From Phyto melanocephala (taxonomy: Eukaryota > Arthropoda > Insecta > Diptera > Rhinophoridae), in contig OW799233.1 of assembly GCA_941918925.1 (NCBI GenBank), forward strand, positions 121,732,333-121,796,332: a stretch of 64,000 bases of DNA, read 5' to 3'. Below are positions 34,989 to 46,191 of this stretch, in pieces. The stretch's first letter is position 1, and every line of letters begins with the position of its first letter. The notes under the pieces were generated by a model that worked only from the letters and a program-made list of their open reading frames with translations, was not told the DNA's origin and searched no databases. The position numbers were made by a program, and so were the translations under genes.

Positions 34989-36407
34989 CCCTTAAGTGGA
35001 TACCTAATTAAGGTGGCACAAATTGCCACCTGGTCCTAGCTGGGACCGCTTGTATTTACAATGGAAATGTACAATAGGCTATTAAACTTCTTAAATAAAA
35101 ACACAACAGTTCAATGAAATATATGTATGTTAGTTTATACAAATAACATAAAATAACGTAAAATGCCTACCGAAAAAGAATCCATTTCGTTAAAGAGAAC
35201 ATGTTAAAAAAATGAAATAATTTTTAAAGTCTATATGACTAGCCACATTCTTGAACATTTCATTTATTATTTATTTACTTATCAAATAAATATTTGTAAT
35301 GTTATCGTTTCTAAGTATCATAATTATTGGTTTAATTTGTCTAACCTTAATTTTTCCATTCAGAAAAGTTAGAGTTTTTGATCTGCTTACAAAATTGAAT
35401 GTAAGAGTGTTGCTTACAAAGCTGAGATAAAAAATTTATTCATGCACCCTCTTTATTTTTCACAGAAATATTTTCATCGAGTGTAATATAACTTCAAAAG
35501 GCCATTATGTCGCTCATGTTATAAAAAAATGCCAAGTTCAGCGATTTGTTCCACGTTTTGTTGTAAATTTTGTTAGCATTTAATCCATTACAACTACACC
35601 AGACTTTGTTTCATTATAGTTCAGCCTTACCTCAGGTTTTTTTTCTTTACTTCAGGGACAAAGGTGACAATGCCATAATGGACGGTGGATAATAAAAACC
35701 AAGCTTTATGTTTTGTTTTGGGACGAAAGAACATATTTCAGCATTATCCTTAGATCCAACTTCACTAGAGAGCACTTGTCTTTGATATTTTATCATTTAA
35801 AATGCAATCCATCGTTTTTTACTCCTAATAGTTCCAACAAATCCAACTACATCATCCATTAGCTTTTAGCATAAACCAAATGTGGTTAAAACAAATTGTC
35901 CGTATCTATTGTTTTTTGTTTGTTTCTCAGCCGTTGCATCACCTGGTCTCTGACATTATATATATTTTTCTTCAAGGGAGGATGAAATCTTATATCACAC
36001 ACTTACTAAAACTTGATACCGTATCTAGCTGGCTTAGAAGGGATATATTGCATGAACTTCGTTCTTCCTCTGAACGAAAAAGTTGTTTATCGACTGTAAC
36101 GTTTTTGTATAGTTTCAAAATAGTTTAATTTTTAAGATAATGCCAATGTGTTTGCACTTATATTTAGAGATAAGTTGACTGGGCCTAGCCGGGCCCAGGT
36201 GGTGTGAATATGAACAAAATTTTGTTTCAACTATTTACCACTCCCACGGTCATAAAATTTACATTTATTCTTAATTTTTGTGTAAAAAACACTTACACTG
36301 AGGAATTCCTAAAGTTTTACTGAAATATTTTCAATATCTATACAAAAATCATTATAAAAAAGTAAAAAAAAAAAATGCCTGGCAAGGCACAGGTGTCCTC
36401 ACAAGGG
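34989..36407 (-). mobile_element. Dead piggyBac-like transposon
   Basis: The left end CCCTTAAGTGGATACC (34989) and reversed right end CCCTTGTGAGGACACC (36407) are imperfect inverted repeats (12 of 16). The right end abuts TTAA (36408-36411) and the left abuts CTAA, a one-base variant of the TTAA target that piggyBac elements duplicate. Subterminal GC-rich blocks recur (CTGGTCCTAGCTGGGACC at about 35020; TGGGCCTAGCCGGGCCCAGG at about 36179). At 1.4 kb it is shorter than a typical 2.4-kb piggyBac. The broken transposase is listed separately. Confidence 0.75.
35523..36060 (-). pseudogene. piggyBac-like transposase remnant
   Basis: Read on the minus strand from high to low coordinate, in shifting frames: a DTDNLF block (about 35906-35888), matching the catalytic TDN(F/Y)(F/Y) motif; VGTIRSKKR (about 35840), matching the G(T/L)(M/I)R.N(K/R) motif; HKAWFLLSTVHYG (about 35690), matching the K.V.LLSTMH motif; then YNETKSGVVVMD, a stop, and MLTKFTTKRGTNR (35618-35540), matching YN..K.GVD..D.....Y...R. 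At least three frame changes and several stops separate the blocks. The N-terminal third and Cys-rich C terminus are not recognised. A plus-strand frame at 35880-36128 is just its antisense. Confidence 0.8.
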
Positions 36408-36440
36408 TTAAAAATATAAAAAATGTATTTGCCTTATCAT

Positions 36441-37159
36441 GCTCTTAACACATTGACGACAGCAGACAGCAAGCAGCAATATGTCAAAAATAAAATCCAT
36501 GTGTTTAAATGAAAACGATTATTTTGACGGCACCACCGCAGCACGACTGCACAACAGCATTTGCTGCTGCTGCCAACTTAGGCTATTTTCTATTTTGACG
36601 GGTAGCAGTAAACAAATATAGTGTTGCCATTATATATATTAAATTGGAAAAATAAGAACAAAAACTTATTTTTAATATGAAACATAAAAGAACATTACAA
36701 GAATACAATAAAGAAATAAATTTATGTGTTTTTAAAGTTTTTCGTTAAATTATTACATTTTTTTTATCAATAACTTTAATTTTAATTATTATAAAATATA
36801 TATGCGGCATCCCTGAAATTTCTATTGATAAAATACACATCAGCTGATTATTATGTTGTTGCTGTCTTCAAAATAATTATGAAGGTGACTTCAGAGCAGC
36901 ATTTGAAGCCGTAAAGTTTTGAAGCCTGCTGTTGTCTATGTGTTTAGAGCTCGAAGAATTAAAAACATTTTTTTATCAATAACTTTAATTTTATTCATTA
37001 TAAAATATATATACGGCTTTCCTGAAATTTGTATTGCTAAAATACACATCAGCTGATTATTATGTTGTTGCTGTCTTCAAAATAATTATGAAGCTGACTT
37101 CAGAGCAGCATTTGAAGCCGTGAAGTTGTGAAGACTGCTGGCGTCTATGTGTTTAGAGC
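36441..37159. mobile_element. Terminal-inverted-repeat element with duplicated right half
   Basis: The left end GCTCTTAACACATTGACGAC (36441) and reversed right end GCTCTAAACACATAGACAAC (36950) match at 22 of 25 bases overall. A second right end lies at 37135-37159 because the 200-odd bp from about 36755 to 36954 is repeated directly at 36965-37161 with about 93% identity. The interior is rich in CAGCAG/CTGCTG words. No open frame. The flanking bases do not give a clear target duplication, so the superfamily is unknown. Confidence 0.7.
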
Positions 37160-37544
37160 TTAAGACCTTTCACTTGATACCCATGTCGACCGTCTCGGTT
37201 GCCTATTAGCTGAGAAAATCAATGATCGTTTGTAAGTTTGTATATTGTATTTTCGTGCTTATATCAAAGTTAGTTTTAAAAAAAAAACTTTCAGTGCTTT
37301 TCAGAAATAATTTTCAAGACTACGCCTAGAAATAAGGTGTCTTAATGTTTCCCAAAAATTAATCATGGGATTTAGTAGCTTGACATATCAAAATAAAGTA
37401 TATATTTTTCGAATCAAGTTTTTTCTATAACTTTGCCGATTAGCGACCGCTTAAAATAAAAAAATAGTAATAAACTATAATATAAAATATCGTAGGGCTA
37501 AACATTTTTAAATTTTAAGGTCAAAATATGGAAAAAGAGCCAGT
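37160..37544. other. AT-rich DNA, nothing recognised
   Basis: No supported feature. Confidence 0.35.
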
Positions 37545-37800
37545 CGTATTTATTTTCTTATATCTCTTAAAGTTATTAAGCGATTGTGCTTAATTCAATG
37601 GGGATTAATTCCCGAATATTTCCGAAAGATTTATATTGCACACAGAGCTTTTCATTCTGTGAAGACTTCCAAAAGTTAATTTCAACCAGCGAACAGACAG
37701 ATGTATAGATGAGCAAAGGAAATGAATATTATAGAAATTACAAACTGAATGACGAAGTAATATACCCTAGGACCCACAGGCGATGGGTACAATTTATTGC
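37545..37800 (+). mobile_element. Degenerate mini-me-like 3' fragment
   Basis: CCCGAATATTTCCGAAAGAT, an AACAGACAGATG remnant of the GACR tract, AAATTACAAACTGAATGACG and the end block CAGGCGATGGGTACAAT. It groups with the fragment at 18590-18765. Confidence 0.5.
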
Positions 37801-39124
37801 TTAGTAAGATAATATTAGCATGTTCTGCGGTCGACCAATCTACCGCACTTTTGTTGTAAGTGTAAATATACTCTACTTATTTAGTTCTTTTTACCATATA
37901 CACAAAAAAAACACTGGTTGCAAAAACAATTTGTATCAACTCAATTTGAATTAAATTTTTTTTGTTTGTTTCGTTGCACACATATGTTTTGCACATGTGT
38001 TACTGGTAACTTAAAACGGTTATAACTCCTAAAATGATGAACCAATTTAAATAATATTAAGAATATTAAATTCTATTGTATAATATGATAGTAAACTTTG
38101 TAACACAAAATCGACTTATCTGGTTATATGCAACATGAACATAAAGAAAGTGTCATTTAAAAATAATAAAAAATTTAAATATATGTATAGAAAATAATAG
38201 CTTCAGATCAGATAAAGTATTGAAATAAATAGTTCTCATAAGGGAAATGCAGCTGATTTTATACATGTATTACACTCGGCTAAAATCGAATTGGCTTACC
38301 AATATTCTCAAATGTTTATAATTTAACATAGAAATGTTTTAGGAAGTCAATGTTTATTATTTATTAAAAAAATTGAAACTGAAAGTCCGAATAAATACAA
38401 GTTATAATTAAAAATATATTTCTAAACATAAAAAGATCATAAGGAAAATCGTTTAACTGCCTTAAGTTATTGTATTTTGTTTCGTAACAAAATTTTAAGC
38501 ATTAACGATTTGTATACAGCCATAAAAATATATTATATATAAATCTAACTATAAATTATTTACATTTTTTCTTCTCATAAACAATTAAAACTTAACCTGG
38601 AGTTAGCATTAATTATAGGTCTTAATAACAACAATTCGCAGTTAAAATTTTTACCAAATAAATACTTTATGGTTGAGTTTAATAACAAATTAGTAATGGC
38701 AGCAATAATTTTAATTAATTTATTTCTTTTTTATATAATTAAAGCTAACCTACGGTTAAGACTTTACGGTTAACAAGGGGAAAACGTTTTAGTAATTTAT
38801 GTCTTAATCCATATTTATTAAACGTATAAATCAAAATATTTTTTTCGTGTTTATTCGGCATTTGGCTCCTAATTACCTTTCTGCTTAATTTCTTAACTTT
38901 TGTCATTAGACAAAAACAAAATCCTTTTAATCACAAACTTCTACTTCTAGTCGAAAGTCCTTGGTGAATAAACATAAAAAACATACATTCATACGTATCT
39001 TTCTATCTTCACATGCACTGATTTACGCTCAAATGTTGGCATTATTTCCTTAACTTTAATTAATGATAATAAAAGGCAATTACAACTCCTCCCCATTCAC
39101 AAACAAAACCATAAAGGGATATAA
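37801..39124. other. AT-rich DNA, nothing recognised
   Basis: No open frame of interest, no repeat ends. Several GGTTAA/TTAACC-type words only. Confidence 0.35.
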
Positions 39125-39338
39125 AACAAGTAAAAGCGCTATATTCGGCCGTGCCGAATCTTATATACCCTTCACAACGTGTAGTCATGCAATAACAGTA
39201 AATTCACGTATGTATGTTAAAAAAACAAAAAAAAAATAAAAAATAAAAAATAAAATTTAAAAAAAAAAAATTTTAAAAAAAATTAAAAAAAAAAAAAATT
39301 TATATACATATATAATATATATAAAACAAAAAAAAAAT

Positions 39339-39369
<31 letters not shown>

Positions 39370-39921
39370 TAAAAATATATATAATATATTAAATAAAAAA
39401 TAAAAAAAAAATAAAAAAAAAATTAAAAAAAAAAATTTTAAAAAAATTTAAAAAAAAATTTTTTTGCCTCAGCTGGGATTCGATGCCACGTTTTCTCTAA
39501 CCAGTATACACGTTTGTATGTATGTATGTTGTTGTTGTAATGTTGTTTTTATGAAAAGAAAATCGAGGTGGTCGTGGGTTTTTGCTCATATCTCAGTTGT
39601 TTATGTACCGATGTTTCTGATTTTCAATACCGATCTACTCCCGAATATTTCTGATATTTTAATACCTTACCCGGGTCCAACCTATGTCGGGGGGCTTCAA
39701 AAAGTTGATTTCAACATACACACGGACAGACGGTCAGACGGACAGACGGACAGACGGACAGACGGACAGACGGACAGACGGTCAGGGCTTAATCGACTCC
39801 TCTATTCATAAGCTTTCAGAAAATATATACTTTATGGGGTCGGAAATGAAAATTGTAGAAATTTCACACGGAATGACAAACCTATATATACCCTTTTTCA
39901 CTGTGTGAAGGGTATAAAAAA
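39125..39921 (+). mobile_element. mini-me/DINE-1-like element, full length
   Basis: Same order as at 6480, with CGGCCGTGCCG hairpin, 5' TATACCCTTCACAACGTG, a 240-bp A-rich zone, T-arm-like GGGATTCGATGCC, the conserved middle, an expanded (GACR)n run (39723-39785, 15 or so units), core, and 3' CACTGTGTGAAGGGTATA. Conserved open frames (39464-39811, 39684-39908) overlap the microsatellite and are not genes. Confidence 0.87.
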
Positions 39922-40440
39922 GACAATTAAAATATTCTTGGGATTTACATATTCTTAACACGATATTTTGTTTTCAAATAAATATATATGTTCTAAAGAA
40001 CAATAAATTTGTAGCCTACTTTAGGGGATTTAAAAAAAGAATTATTTGATACAACTGAGTAAAGGATTTATGTCAGAGATTTCCAAATAAATAGCACTTT
40101 ATATGCTCTATACTTCTCATTACGTTCATTAAGATTTAGTTGTATTAGCTTCAGATTTTCTTATTTTGACTTTCTTTTTTAAATATTAGATATATTTGGC
40201 ACGTAAAGCTGATGGAATAATTATTTATGTTCCATTGTACTATGAAGTGTGTTTTGGTAAGAATGCACTTTTTCTCTTGAAAATAAAATTTTGGGATTTA
40301 TTTACGATTTTTTTACTGGTATTTCTTTATCCCGATTAAATATGGAACAAAATATCCGCCAAATAGACCACACTGCTCTAATGACAGTCCATTATTCTCT
40401 TCATAAAATCATTCATAACTATGTCGTAGAGTTGTGAGTG
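39922..40440. other. AT-rich DNA, nothing recognised
   Basis: No supported feature. Confidence 0.35.
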
Positions 40441-40442
40441 TA

Positions 40443-41390
40443 CAGGGTTGCCCATATTCGACGGACCCATCTGGCAACGCCATAACTTTTGACAGAGATG
40501 TCAGATCGCTTAATTACATACCGCGTTTGAAGCGTCAGTCCAAGCAGATTTTTACCATGCAACAATACACGAGACGCGAGCGCTCTGAAATAGTTGAAAT
40601 TTACATTCAACAGAACAAGTCAATTGTGAAAACTCAACGTGCTTTTAAAATATTAAAAAATGTGAGAAGTGCGCCTTCTAAGAACACCATTAAGCGTTTA
40701 TACGAAAAATTTTCGACTGGTGAGGCTCTTTCTAATCCGAAGAGGCCAAATAAAAGTCGACCAAGGCGATCGGCCGAGAATATCGCTGCCGTACGAGCCA
40801 GTGTTGAGAGGTCCCCAAGAACATCCCAAAAACGCCGTTCTCAGCAGTTGGGCATGGCTCGGTCCACTTTACAACGGATTATTCGCGTTGATTTGCATTT
40901 GTTCCCGTACAAAATTCAATTGACGCAAAGATTGTTGCCTGTGGACAAGCCTCGTCGATTGGAATGGGCCCAAAGAGTCATCGAAATGGCCGAAGATGAC
41001 GAGCAATTTTGGAACAAAATTATCATGTCCGATGAAGCCCATTTCACATTGAATGGGACCGTAAATAAGCAAAATTGCCGTATTTACGCCACTGAAAATC
41101 CTCAGGAGATTCAAGAAGTGCGTCTTCATGACGAAAAAGTCACAGTTTGGTGCGGCGTTAGTGCGAAAACGGTCGAAATGTTGGCGAAAACGATGGAAAA
41201 TGCTGCAAAAAGGGCACAATACGCCATCAACGCCAGAGGCGGCCATTTGAGAGATATCATATTCAAAAATTGATGTAAACAAATCTACTTGGAAAAAATT
41301 AAATGATTAAGATTGCCAACCGCCAAATTTTTATTTTTTTCTTTGATTTTTTTAAAAAAAACATGGGTCCGTCGAATATGGGCAACCCTG
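40443..41390 (+). mobile_element. Young, internally deleted IS630/Tc1-mariner-like transposon
   Basis: The terminal inverted repeats are perfect over 28 bp (beginning CAGGGTTGCCCATATTCGAC) at 40443-40470 and 41363-41390, flanked on both sides by TA (40441-40442 and 41391-41392), the standard target duplication of this superfamily. Identical ends indicate recent movement. The transposase frame lacks the middle of its catalytic domain, so this 948-bp copy is non-autonomous. It is clearly richer in GC than the surrounding DNA. Confidence 0.92.
40557..41273 (+). CDS. Internally deleted transposase (238 aa)
   Basis: The frame opens at MQQYTRRERSEIVEIYIQQN; I choose the ATG at 40557 over upstream in-frame GTG (40434, outside the element). 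Residues 3-35 form a DUF4817-like N-terminal region; residues 30-60 and about 85-110 (SPRTSQKRRSQQLGMARSTL) look like two helix-turn-helix segments; a conserved WAQRVIE / QFWNKIIMSDEAHFTLNG block at about 140-170 carries the first catalytic Asp, followed by VNKQNCRIYATENPQ and VTVWCGV. After VSAK the sequence jumps to AQYAINARGGHLRDIIFKN, the normal C terminus, so the stretch with the second Asp and the Glu/Asp is missing. Relatives are about 340 residues. The frame has stayed open across the deletion. It may bind the element's ends without catalysing, which is inference. Confidence 0.85.
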   Translation: MQQYTRRERSEIVEIYIQQNKSIVKTQRAFKILKNVRSAPSKNTIKRLYEKFSTGEALSNPKRPNKSRPRRSAENIAAVRASVERSPRTSQKRRSQQLGMARSTLQRIIRVDLHLFPYKIQLTQRLLPVDKPRRLEWAQRVIEMAEDDEQFWNKIIMSDEAHFTLNGTVNKQNCRIYATENPQEIQEVRLHDEKVTVWCGVSAKTVEMLAKTMENAAKRAQYAINARGGHLRDIIFKN

Positions 41391-41690
41391 TATTTTACCG
41401 ACGACGCGTTCGATCTCGGATTTGAGCTTAAGAACTGTTTTTGGTTTATTTTTGTTAAACCGATATATCAAAATAACCCAAAGAAAAAAAACTGCACGGC
41501 ATTAAATTGCATGGTCTTGGTGGTCAGCTGAAATCAATATTTCTTGAGATAATTTGCTCTGGAAATTGTTGCTACAATAAATTTATTGTTTCATGCACGC
41601 TGTGGCGCACTCTTGCTGAAACCACATGTTGTTCTGATCTATGTTATCCAGTTAAGGTCATAAAATTTTTTTTATCTTATTCCTGTAATT
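41391..41690. other. Short spacer, nothing recognised
   Basis: AT-rich flank between the young transposon and the relic at 41747. A GTCTTGGTGGTCAGCTGAAA stretch has no assignment. Confidence 0.35.
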
Positions 41691-41746
41691 AATGCTGTTA
41701 ACAGCCAGTGCAATTTCGGCCTTATATTTAAAAAATTTAGGCCCAA

Positions 41747-41968
41747 TCATGTCTCCCAATCTAAAATCAAAGCAGGCAATTGTTTTTTGAGGATGCATTT
41801 AATCTCATGGATTCCAACTAGATGGATTTGCGCTCCATCCGAAAAATTGTCTTTGATTTCACTTTTTTCTACTGTCCATTGAATGAATTGCCTGCGCTTT
41901 TCATGCTCTGCTGGTATGAGCTTCTGAAAGCCGAATTTTGTACCCATAAAGGTGAACAATGATACCAA
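41747..41968 (-). pseudogene. Transposase relic of the same superfamily
   Basis: A 73-codon minus frame contains IPAEHEKRRQFIQWTVEKSE followed by NFSDGAQIHLVGIHEIKCIL. This follows the R..F..W / FSDEAHF.L.G..NKQNCR order of the DDE domain seen at 40443 and 25572; the first catalytic Asp is retained (SD) but the next residue is Gly, where relatives have Glu. No ends were found. Divergence from the 40557 protein is large, so it is a separate, older family. Confidence 0.5.
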
Positions 41969-44629
41969 ATTGATATATTTTGGCTTCCGACGAAACCTGT
42001 TTATAAGAGCACTAATCCCAAGAGGCTTACTGGTAATCGACAGGAGTCTTAATGTCCGTAACCGACCCAGAAGTTACTTAAAATTGTTTGACCAGTCGTC
42101 TGAAAATTGACTGAAAATTCTTTGAAGTTTGCGAGAGGTCTTAGCATAACTTTCAAAATTTTTGTAATTTTCGCCAAGCGTTTAATTTTTAATAATCAAA
42201 ATAAACTCATAATATAGCTGCCGAACTTCCGAATGGACAGTTAATTTAAAAGTTCATTCTTTCTCAGGCACCAAAAAAAAAAATTAATTAATTATAAGAA
42301 TTTTACAATAGCTCGTTTAACCCATCTGAAATTTTCTTGGGGACCCATTAGCAAGCCTATTTGCCCTTATGCCAATAATTGCACTACAAATAGTCGTTTC
42401 ACATGGAGGCTTGAAATGCCAAAATTGTATATTCTTTTATATCACTTCAATCAATTAATTTTTTTTTGTTTAAGCAAATAATATATTGGAATAACTTTAA
42501 GTACAAAATTAACAATGATGATTAACAAGTCTTTTGTCATTTAAAGTTACGTGAGTGTCGTCAGTCGCTCGATTGTGTCACATAGTTCCCCTTGGTCTAT
42601 AGTATAAATTTTCTTTATTTAAGATGGAGTAAAAGTAAGCAAGTTTTGAAAAAATCTTGACATCAAATCGTTTTTGAGAATATAAGATAAACTTTGTTTT
42701 TCTTTATCAGCTTTAATAATTAAAACAGTTTGGGAAACCCTACAAAAACCGAAATATTTAAATAACTCCTTCGCTTATGCATAGACCACACAATATATAT
42801 GTGCCACATTGTGCCAGAGCCTAAATAGAACCTTTCGAAAAATTATAGATAAATAAATTTTTAATAAAAATGTGACCCACATTTTTGACTTGTGTTTAAG
42901 TGAAAACTCTCATGTCATGTATTTCTACCAAAAGCCAAATTGGGTCTAATTTCACTACCGATATCATATTTACATGTCATATAACAAACTAATTGCGATG
43001 AAATATTACTAATTTTTATTCCTAAAATATTTATGTTTTATTTTGTTTCTTACATATGATTTAGTCCATTGAATAGAATATTGTCATTGACTTTAATTTG
43101 TTTAATATTTGTCAAACATTAATTAAGCAAATAAATTATATTGTTGACATTATACATCCTTAAATCACACAACATGTATATGCTTGTACGTTAGTCCCAT
43201 GTGTCCCATGGTGTGCTTTAAATTTTCAAGGCAGTTTTGAGAACAAAAACATATATTTTACATAGAGAGTGACCTTTTAATATTAATTGATTAATATTTA
43301 TATTACACTGGCGTTTATTATATTATAAACTACAATCGACTTGAGCATAAACAAATTTATGTAGTTCTAACACACATAAACTAACCCAATCTCTACTACA
43401 CATTTACATTCAAACAATATTAAAGATATTGTTTAAAATGGTTTTAGTTTCAAATTTGTTTTAAAGTTTTGCCCCATCAAAAAGCAAAAAGGATACAATT
43501 TGTAATGTTATTAAATAAAATTTTTGATGTGTTATTAATTTGTTATTAGTAATATAAATATTTTTGTTAAATATTTGTTGTGGATGCTTTTATATATTTT
43601 GTTTTCCCTAAATTAAATTTTATTCTAAAATTAACAATTTGAGCTTTAAAGGTGATTGTAAAAGCTAAGTTAAGATATTATTTTGTTTTTGGCAAAAAAA
43701 ATATGGAAACAAATTTTAAAAGGATTTTTAAATAAAATTATTTGTTTGTTTATTTTTCCACTTGGTGAGCAAAGCAACTGATGCTTTAAAGTAATTGGAT
43801 TAAAAGTATTTTATAATGAAATTTATTGGTTTTTAACTTTAAAAGTTTTTTTGTATTTCTATGTATATTTACATACATACACACATACATACATACATGC
43901 TTACACACATATCAAAATATCTTGTTACATCGCCTTAGGTATATTAAATTCGTTACTCTTTAAATATATTATTGTTTGTCTAATCATATTATTTCTAGAA
44001 ACAGTTACCGAATTGAAAGAAACAAATTACCCATAATTATATTCCATGACTAAATTCATTTAACAAGCAATACCTTCAGTTAATTCTCTTCCGATTCACC
44101 GAACATACTTGATGCTTCGCTGGCATTATTTCTGTGCCAAAAAGGAAAAACTGCTTAAGTCGACCTAAGCTAAAATTAACATAAGACATTAAAACTACCT
44201 TTCGGCGAATTTTTAACTGTTTGGGATAACTTTTTATGAAGTTATTGCATAGAAACTTATTGGTTATATTTTTTTAACAAACAATATCAATTGGAATAAT
44301 AACTTATTTTAACTTTAAAATGAATTACGAAAATTAATACGACTTTGTATATCGCGGAATTCATATAATAGTCTTAGTTTTAAGGAGAATCAATTTTTAA
44401 AAATCAACTGAAAAATTTAAAAGTGCCTTTCTGAAAAATTATAAAGACAGACATAAACAGTTCTCCTTATTGCCACAGATTTTATGAACCAGTTCTATAT
44501 TATATGGAATTTTGGAAGATTTGTGACTTTTTAGCGTTGTTCTGGTGTAGAGACTTGCCAAAACACAATAATTTTACAGTTATTCTATCGAAAATTCTAT
44601 ACGTCTAAAAAATACCTTCTAAGAATTTC
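41969..44629. other. AT-rich DNA, nothing recognised
   Basis: About 2.6 kb with no convincing open frame, repeat end or RNA gene; an (ACAT)n patch at about 43872-43895. This is the longest repeat-free stretch of the window by eye. Confidence 0.35.
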
Positions 44630-45489
44630 TATACCCGCCACCAAAAAAATATTCATTTGGTCATTCCGTTTGTAACACATCGAAATATCCATTTTAGACC
44701 CCACAAAGTAAATATATTCTGAATCGGGGTTTGACTTTATGACGATCTAGTTATATCCGTCGGCCTCTTGAAAGCACAATAGTGGTCGGACCGAAAAAGC
44801 TAGGGAGCTTAAATTTCGCCAGAATATTTCTTATACACAAACTTTGGAATCGGAATAAAAATAAATCGGAATAATAGGAAGAGAGTAACAGCTCGCAATA
44901 CAAGAGTAGGTCGAAAAAACCATGTCCTTCCAACATCGAGTAAAATGCAATTGTGTCCAAACCCATTACAGTAGAGCCATGAAATTTCGAACGTATACTT
45001 CCTGAGCACAAAAAATATTTTTCCCCGAAAATTGCTTCTGTCCGTCTGTTGAAAGCACAAAAGAGGTCGGACGGAAAAAGCTAGGGGACTAAAATTTTGC
45101 CAGAAAAACAAACCATACAAAAATTTATACCGCGCAGTGTATTTTTTAAGTAAATTTAAAGTTTAAAACGTAATAAAACTGACAAAACTAGATGTATGAT
45201 TTTGCAACCATTTATTTATTTTTTTGATCAAAGTCTTTGTACTAACGGAAAATAACAGTGACACGCCCACTTTTACGGCCACCTCCCGTATAACGCCTTA
45301 CCTCAAATTCATATAATTTCTCTATGAATAAAGATTTTGGAAGAAAAAAGGACTATTTTGAAATATCTTAGTTATATTTATTAGTAGAAACTTTATTGAT
45401 ACGCCTATTTTAACGTCAACTTTCATTGAAAGACTAAATTTACAAAAATATTTTACTAGCATGTCAAAGTTATACAAAGAAACGGATAC
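44630..45489 (-). mobile_element. DINE/mini-me-like element, left part (split by LTR retrotransposon)
   Basis: Starts with TATACCCGCCACCAAAAAAAT, the 3' subterminal repeat in minus orientation, then TTTGGTCATTCCGTTTGTAA and GACCCCACAAAGTAAATATA, the family core. It contains two direct copies of a GGTCGGACNGAAAAAGCTAG module about 290 bp apart (44786 and 45064). The element resumes at 51672 after the retrotransposon, ending ATTTTTGGTGGGTATATAAG. The two halves together are about 1 kb. Confidence 0.78.
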
Positions 45490-46145
45490 TGTAGAGGATG
45501 AGACTTTTCCTTAATTTTCAGGGTCAAGGCAGACGATGTCGTCCTAACTGACCTCAGCTATTTTGTATGGTTTTTGTCCAGATTAATATTTAAAATTTGT
45601 GGCAGTAACAGACGAAACCGTCATATTCGCCTTCAATTTTAAATATTAATTGATCTTGAATTGTAATAAAACAAGATATTTTAGTTTCTTAATGTTGCGA
45701 TGTTTATTGGTTGGCAGACAAACGACAAAGAACAATTCTTATTACAATGTTTGATATTTTATAATTAAACTTACATATTGGATACATAAAAATATTGGAA
45801 TTCAATTGGAATTGAGTTATTTCTCTAAAATTTGTGAGAGTACTAAAAATTAATTAACGGGATAATTTGCATATTAGGTAGTGGAGCATTAATATGCAAA
45901 TGAGAACAAATAATAATAAAATAAAGAAAATAACTAATTACTCAGTTGAAAAAACTAACGGAGAAATTAATAATACAAATAAACTCATTAAACAAAATTG
46001 TAACAAAACCAAATGAAACAAAACATATTTAAAGTATATAACAAAAGTAAAACATATATGAAACAAAATGATAAGATGAACTTATTAATTTAAGATACAA
46101 AAATAAACAAATAATAAAATAAATAAAATAATAATTTCTGTTACA
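45490..46145 (-). repeat. 3' LTR (656 bp)
   Basis: Downstream LTR relative to the minus-strand Gag-Pol. Begins and ends with TG/CA; on the plus strand it starts TGTAGAGGATGAGACTTTTC and ends AATTTCTGTTACA. It holds a TTTGCATATTAGG...ATTAATATGCAAATG inverted pair around 45868-45902 that includes an octamer-like ATGCAAAT word. Confidence 0.95.
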
Positions 46146-46156
46146 GCCTCCCCCTC
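46146..46156 (-). other. Polypurine tract
   Basis: On the minus strand GAGGGGGAGGC lies directly before the 3' LTR, the usual position of the plus-strand DNA primer of LTR retrotransposons. Confidence 0.85.
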
Positions 46157-46191
46157 AGCGTCAGAAATCGTCACGATGATGTCGCTGAATC

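Noticed and set aside
35880..36128. 82-residue plus-strand frame
   Set aside because: Antisense of the piggyBac-like transposase relic.
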